A stretch of DNA of 64,000 nt from Dasyornis broadbenti (Eukaryota; Chordata; Aves; Passeriformes; Dasyornithidae), in the NCBI GenBank assembly GCA_013397935.1, contig VZRN01005169.1, forward strand, positions 3,032,570 to 3,096,569, written 5' to 3'. This document shows positions 59,011-64,000 of the stretch, in pieces. Under the pieces are notes generated by a model. It was not told where the DNA came from. It did not search any database and saw only the letters and a program-made list of their open reading frames with translations. Position 1 is the first letter of the stretch, and the number at the start of each line of letters is the position of its first letter. The position numbers and the translations under genes were made by a program.

Positions 59011-61825
59011 TGAGAAGGTGAAATTGAGGAGGTTGGAGGAATCAAGTACAAATAAAGATGCTTAATTAAGGGGCATTTTCAGTGTCTGGATTTACCCACA
59101 AATCTCCAAGCATCATTTTCCTAAATGTGCATGGGCCTGCTGAGAAATTGGCTATAATCCTTCCAAAACCAGCTTGGCTCAACATGGAAACGGAGAGCTC
59201 TGCATCTGCACGGGCAGGGAATGGGAGAAAAACCAAAGGAAGGTTTTATCTCAGCAGTGACGGGGCTGCCACTGGCTGTGACAGGGACAGGAATGGCCTC
59301 CAAGAGGGCAGAAGACTTTTTAGGCAAAAAGTCTGCCTGTTCTTGATCCCCCTGCCAACACCTCCAGGTCTTCCACCTTCCCCCTCGAAATGAAGCAGAG
59401 CTGTCTGAGGCCCCTCGGCCGGCAAGACTCCATCCCTGTCACCTAAAGAACACCCTCACCAAGACGCCCATTGAATTTAACAAGGCTTGGGCTGGGTTCT
59501 CAGCATCCAAGAATTTCTTCGCCTCGTCTCTCCCACCCATCGAATCCTATCATTAGTTTCAGTGCAGCTGTGATCAGAGCCTATGAAACCAGCCAAAGGT
59601 CACACAGGAAACTCGTGGCAGAGGGAAGGAGCTGGATCCCTGCCCTGAGCCTCCATCCACAGCCTTGCCCAGCCTGCCTGCCTTCACAGCAGGAGAGATC
59701 CAGTCAAGCCCCAGCCACACGCACGTCCACATCCAGGCACACAAAACGCAAATATAGGCCCAGCTTTGGTGCCTTCTGGTTGGTTTTTTTTTCAGAGGTT
59801 AGCAAGGGAAATAAATATAGGTGCAAACAGCATTAGGGATGTTTCTCTTTCTTTTTCATTTCCCCAGGCAGTATCAGGGAGGGAAAAAGGTAGAAAAATC
59901 AAATTTCACATTTAGCAAGAGCCACATTTAAAGAAGGGGAACTTTTTGTAACTGTAACTAAAATGCCCAAAGATTGGAGCGATAATGCAAGACAAGGTCT
60001 CCCTTTACTTCTTTTCTTTCTTCCTCTTTTTTTTCCCCCAAGAATGACCTTTTACTATGTATTTATTTATATAGTTCATTTTACATGTGCCGGGCTCAGG
60101 GTGACTCGGGACATTCTTTCGTGGTTCCATCAGACACTTTTTGAAAGCTCTCCCCCTCTTTCCAGCCACTTTCCTATTCTGCCTCCCCCTCTGCTTGTTT
60201 GGATACGCTCAAGCTCCTGTGTGTTTGGACTGGGGAAACGGAGCTGTTGTTTAGGAGTTATCTCCAGGGCTCAGATATCCGGCAGCTTTTTCCTAGGAAG
60301 TTAACTTTACACATAAAGAGAGAACAAGAAAAAAAAAAAATAAAGAAAACGAGGGCTGTGTGTTTAAGACAGAAGGGCTGGGGGGGAGGAGGAGAAGAGA
60401 ACAAGAGAGCTGCCCAAAAAAATCAAAATTCCAGCCTGTACTTCCCTCCCTAGAAAGCTTTTCCTTTTTTCTAACAAGGCTATGAAAGATGAGAGAGACC
60501 TATATTTTCCTATACGGGAAAAGCCTGTATAGGAGGGCATGGAGAGGTTTCGTACGCAGGAAGTTTGGTGCGGTAGAAGAGCAAACCCACATCTTCCCCA
60601 AAACTCACACGGCCAGACAGATTTGTTGCTGCTGGCCCTCACAGCATAGCCCTTCCTGGGAATGTACCCTGCAAACACTTCCCAGTGCCAGAGGGAACGA
60701 AGCTGATACAATTTTATGGATATCTCATAGGTGAGGAAGCTGATCCGTACCTAAGAGCTGCCAGACAGAGCTGTGAGCACCTTCAGGAGGAACACGAATG
60801 ACCAAGCCCTGTCCTGCCTGTGGGGTCTGGCCATGCCGGGCACAAGCCTCACAAAACTGGCCAGATCCATCCATCAGCTCAGAAATTCCACAGAGAGGAG
60901 AGAGCCACTTTTCCTCCACATTTTGAGCAGCCTCCAGGAGCCTTTCCATGTCTTTAATCCTAACAAAACCAAACGTGCCTCGATTCGAAACATTCAATAA
61001 CTTCCCAAACAGGGACCATCATTTTTTTTCCCCGCTTGATATATTTTTTTCCCCTTGTGGTCTGTCTGATTATTTGCCAAATACACTTCAACACATTTAT
61101 TAGCCATGCCCACAGCTTCCAGACCTTTTTGTGGCTTCAAGGGAAATGCATGAACAGATCACTGGGGATGCTGTAACGTATTGCCTGTGCTTAGAACAGT
61201 CACCAGTCTTGTAACTATTATTTCAAACATTTACCCACACATTTCATCTTCCTCCACTTCCATAGCCTGGGCACACGCTTGGTTTTGCACACTCACCATC
61301 CCCTTTTGTCTTTGTGACACAATTGGAGACCCAGATGGCACAGGTACCATGACCACACCAGGTACCAGTGGCACGAGGACCTGATGGATCCAGCTCTCTG
61401 CAGGACCAAGGTCTGTCTGATGCCCCAGTAACAGCCAGGATCCAGTTTGGGTCCCTTATCCCTGACACCAACAGCTGAGGGGGATGGAGACACACTTAAG
61501 AAGGGGAGGGCAGCAGTTTGGAGAGCCCAGGAGAAATCCTGTATTCCTGATAATCTCTTTGGTCACTAAGAAATTATTGTCCTGCCCTTAGGCCCTGGAA
61601 AAGGTCACTGTCCTCTGGTCAGCATTGAGAAGCACTCTATGCAGTTGAAAACTCAGTTCTGGTTTGCAAGAAGCCCTGGATCTTGATTTTTAAACCCATT
61701 TTGCAGTTTGCAAGAGGACCAGACAACTGAGGCCCACAGCAGCTGGGACCATCTCTCCAAGCATCACTCCCTCCCAGCCCTCTGACGCAGTGGGACCAGT
61801 GGGAGCTGGCTGAGGCTCCCCATCA

Positions 61826-64000
<2,175 letters not shown>

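Overview
The window looks like vertebrate, most probably bird, nuclear DNA. Several 3'-truncated CR1 retrotransposons of the avian type are scattered through it. Simple repeats are plentiful, CpG is depleted except in a few patches, and the only protein-coding gene has small exons with GT-AG introns. The gene is GATA3, encoded on the minus strand. Only its 3' half lies here: exon 4 (first GATA zinc finger, 61898-62043), exon 5 (second zinc finger, 56436-56561) and exon 6 (C-terminal tail from 50620, stop at 50336-50338), followed by a 3' UTR of about 1.2 kb reaching about 49107. The introns between them are about 5.3 and 5.8 kb. Part of intron 3 fills 62044-64000, and the upstream exons and promoter lie beyond the window.

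Layout by coordinate. 1 to about 49,000 is the region 3' of GATA3. I find no convincing second gene in it. It holds simple repeats, at least seven CR1-derived segments (one of them a triple nest at 18.9-20.8 kb), two assembly gaps (the 16-base one lies in the 3' UTR), two single ambiguous bases and several unique segments that look like conserved non-coding regulatory DNA. This fits the known gene-poor, enhancer-rich 3' flank of GATA3 in other vertebrates. About 49,107-62,043 is GATA3 exons 6 to 4 with their introns, which carry further candidate enhancers and two old repeat relics. 62,044-64,000 is intron 3, with an isolated CpG-dense patch near 63.6-63.8 kb.

Functionally there is one transcription unit plus its presumed cis-regulatory territory. 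The exons encode the DNA-binding half of a lineage-specifying transcription factor (T cells, inner ear, kidney duct, sympathetic neurons and trophoblast or epithelia in other vertebrates). I see no prokaryotic, viral or novel enzymatic system. The items most worth checking are a site-dense candidate enhancer at 30.1-30.5 kb, the intronic CpG patch, a tandem splice acceptor at exon 4, two long perfect hairpins in the flank, and features of the 3' UTR. Enhancer-like calls rest on composition and motif reading only, because no alignment could be run.
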